The position numbers and the translations under genes were made by a program. A model generated the notes under the pieces. It ran no database searches, was not told the origin of the DNA, and saw only the letters and a list, made by a program, of their open reading frames with translations. From Sisyra terminalis (lineage: Eukaryota > Arthropoda > Insecta > Neuroptera > Sisyridae): DNA of 64,000 nt. Where the stretch lies: NCBI GenBank assembly GCA_958496175.1, contig OY292274.1, positions 50,850,630 through 50,914,629 of the forward strand. Reading direction: 5' to 3'. This document shows, piece by piece, positions 62,901 to 64,000 of this stretch (position 1 is its first letter; the number at the start of each line of letters is the position of its first letter).

Positions 62901-64000
62901 TTTTTATTCATTTGTCGTTCCAATGTAAAATCTTGTGAGAAAACAATTAAATCGTAATTAAAAATGCAAGATCATTAGTCTCTAACTGTATCCTGGTATT
63001 GTTAAATGTTATGATTTAAAAAAAATTATGTTAGGTCAGTAAAAGGTTGAGTCGCTGACAAAAGTTTATAGTTGACGAATGCCTTATTATGATAATGTGA
63101 TGGTGATAATTAATCATTCCGTATAAAATCATTTCTTGGCTTGAAATGTTCATTAGATCCTACCCACGAATGTGTTGTTAGGTAAATGTTAATGAGCGAA
63201 GACGATCCGATAATTTTTCAATAAATATTCTAAAATCAACTTAACAATTTTGTAGGTATATCTTGGTGCATATATGTAGGTACTGGTTGGTTTGAAGGGA
63301 ATTAAAAAAGCAACGATAATTAACCTAGTTAAATGACAAGCATTGAAATTGATGTACGATATGCGTTTCACGCTCGTTTAACGCCCACACTATGCATTTG
63401 TTCTCGGTGGTAGATCTGCTCTCGTAAACGGATGCCATACTAAGTACTAAATCGCTAAAAGATGCATTTAAGACCATCTTAGAACTGCCTACATACTATA
63501 GCATCTATCGCATTATCGAATTTGCACCGTCTCTCTTCACATTCATGATTTTGAATAAATTATATTTGCTATATTTGTAATTACGAGCCGAGCTCACTCA
63601 GTTATGTATAATATTTAACTATCATTATTTAAATTCAAGATACTTCTTAGGTAGTTCATATGCTCATAGTAATTGATTTAATGCTTTAATATTTTATAGC
63701 GTTTTCCAATAAGAAATTTATTTAGAAATATCAATAGCAATATCTTTTCAAATTATTTTATACTTGAGAATTAAAAGAACGGCAAATTTTATTATCAAGT
63801 CAAAGCTGAACATAGTTTATGTGAGCTACACAATAATCACTTATAATACAAATGATAATAAATTAACTTTTTAAACGGTAAACTGAAAAATACCCTTTAA
63901 AAACATCTTTACCTACTAAAGTATGAGAAATAAATATTAAAAATTTCCTTCCACAAAAATTGTTGTCATGCGATTCAATATAATACTCATTCGTAAAGTT
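59942..64000. other. AT-rich, no gene recognised
   Basis: No splice-bounded coding sequence or named repeat was found. A trinucleotide run (CGACGACGACGATGATGATT, about 62640-62660) is the only clear simple repeat. A less AT-rich patch at 63365-63545 has no recognisable content. Confidence 0.5.

Larger units (their letters stand above)
30343..64000 (+). other. Possible giant first intron of the GTPase gene, or intergenic; repeat-rich
   Basis: From the donor at 30343 to the window end I found no downstream GTPase exon and no other gene I can defend. The identifiable content is the mobile elements and repeats listed individually. Stretches 33.0-35.9, 42.0-49.5 and 59.95-64.0 kb are AT-rich with no gene recognised. 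A weak transposase-like trace at 47.2-47.8 kb (minus) was not assignable. Confidence 0.4.

Noticed and set aside
1..64000. CRISPR arrays, operons, ribosome binding sites, rRNA genes
   Set aside because: Introns, insect gene families and repeat content point to a nuclear insect genome; no regularly spaced identical repeats or rRNA sequence were seen.

Overview
The window looks like nuclear DNA of an insect. It is strongly AT-rich, has spliced genes with GT-AG introns, and is littered with short DNA-transposon remnants. Two complete protein-coding genes can be rebuilt exon by exon, plus the first coding exon of a third. The small heat-shock protein reads closest to beetle orthologues from memory, so Coleoptera is my best guess; this is inference and was not tested.

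Layout. 1-6.4 kb is intergenic. 6.6-19.5 kb (+) is the orthologue of Drosophila HspB8/CG14207, an alpha-crystallin chaperone of 190 residues in three coding exons with a first intron of about 12 kb. A likely alternative first exon lies near the end of that intron. 21.5-23.9 kb (-) is a complete eight-exon Gasz (ASZ1) gene of 504 residues: five ankyrin-type repeats, a SAM domain, a helical segment and a C-terminal membrane anchor. Its family is a mitochondrial outer-membrane scaffold of the piRNA pathway. The two genes converge tail to tail. 24-29.7 kb is intergenic with mobile-element debris and two unexplained open blocks. At 29.7 kb an Inr+DPE-like core promoter precedes a splice acceptor and the first coding exon (30,282-30,342, +) of a Ras-superfamily GTPase, which ends inside the P-loop codon run at a consensus donor. 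No further exon of it was recognised, so 30.3-64 kb is either its giant intron or intergenic DNA.

The right half is mostly repeats: a decayed hAT element with transposase C-terminus (39.1-39.8 kb), two hAT-like non-autonomous elements (32.4-32.9 and 49.6-50.3 kb), a tRNA-headed SINE (36.0-36.1 kb) with a second fragment at 53.1 kb, a tandem repeat of about 170 bp (50.3-50.7 kb), and a family with hairpin+CTAG Helitron-like ends (28.6, 51.8, 58.0-59.9 kb). A short palindromic MITE recurs at four places. Three hammerhead-ribozyme-like motifs occur on the minus strand.

The complete genes are ordinary conserved genes and I found no new defence or biosynthetic system. The points most worth checking are the hammerhead-like motifs, the outward-facing Helitron-like ends, the alternative HspB8 start and the isolated GTPase exon. 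Most open frames of 60-120 codons here are what chance gives in AT-rich DNA and are left out.
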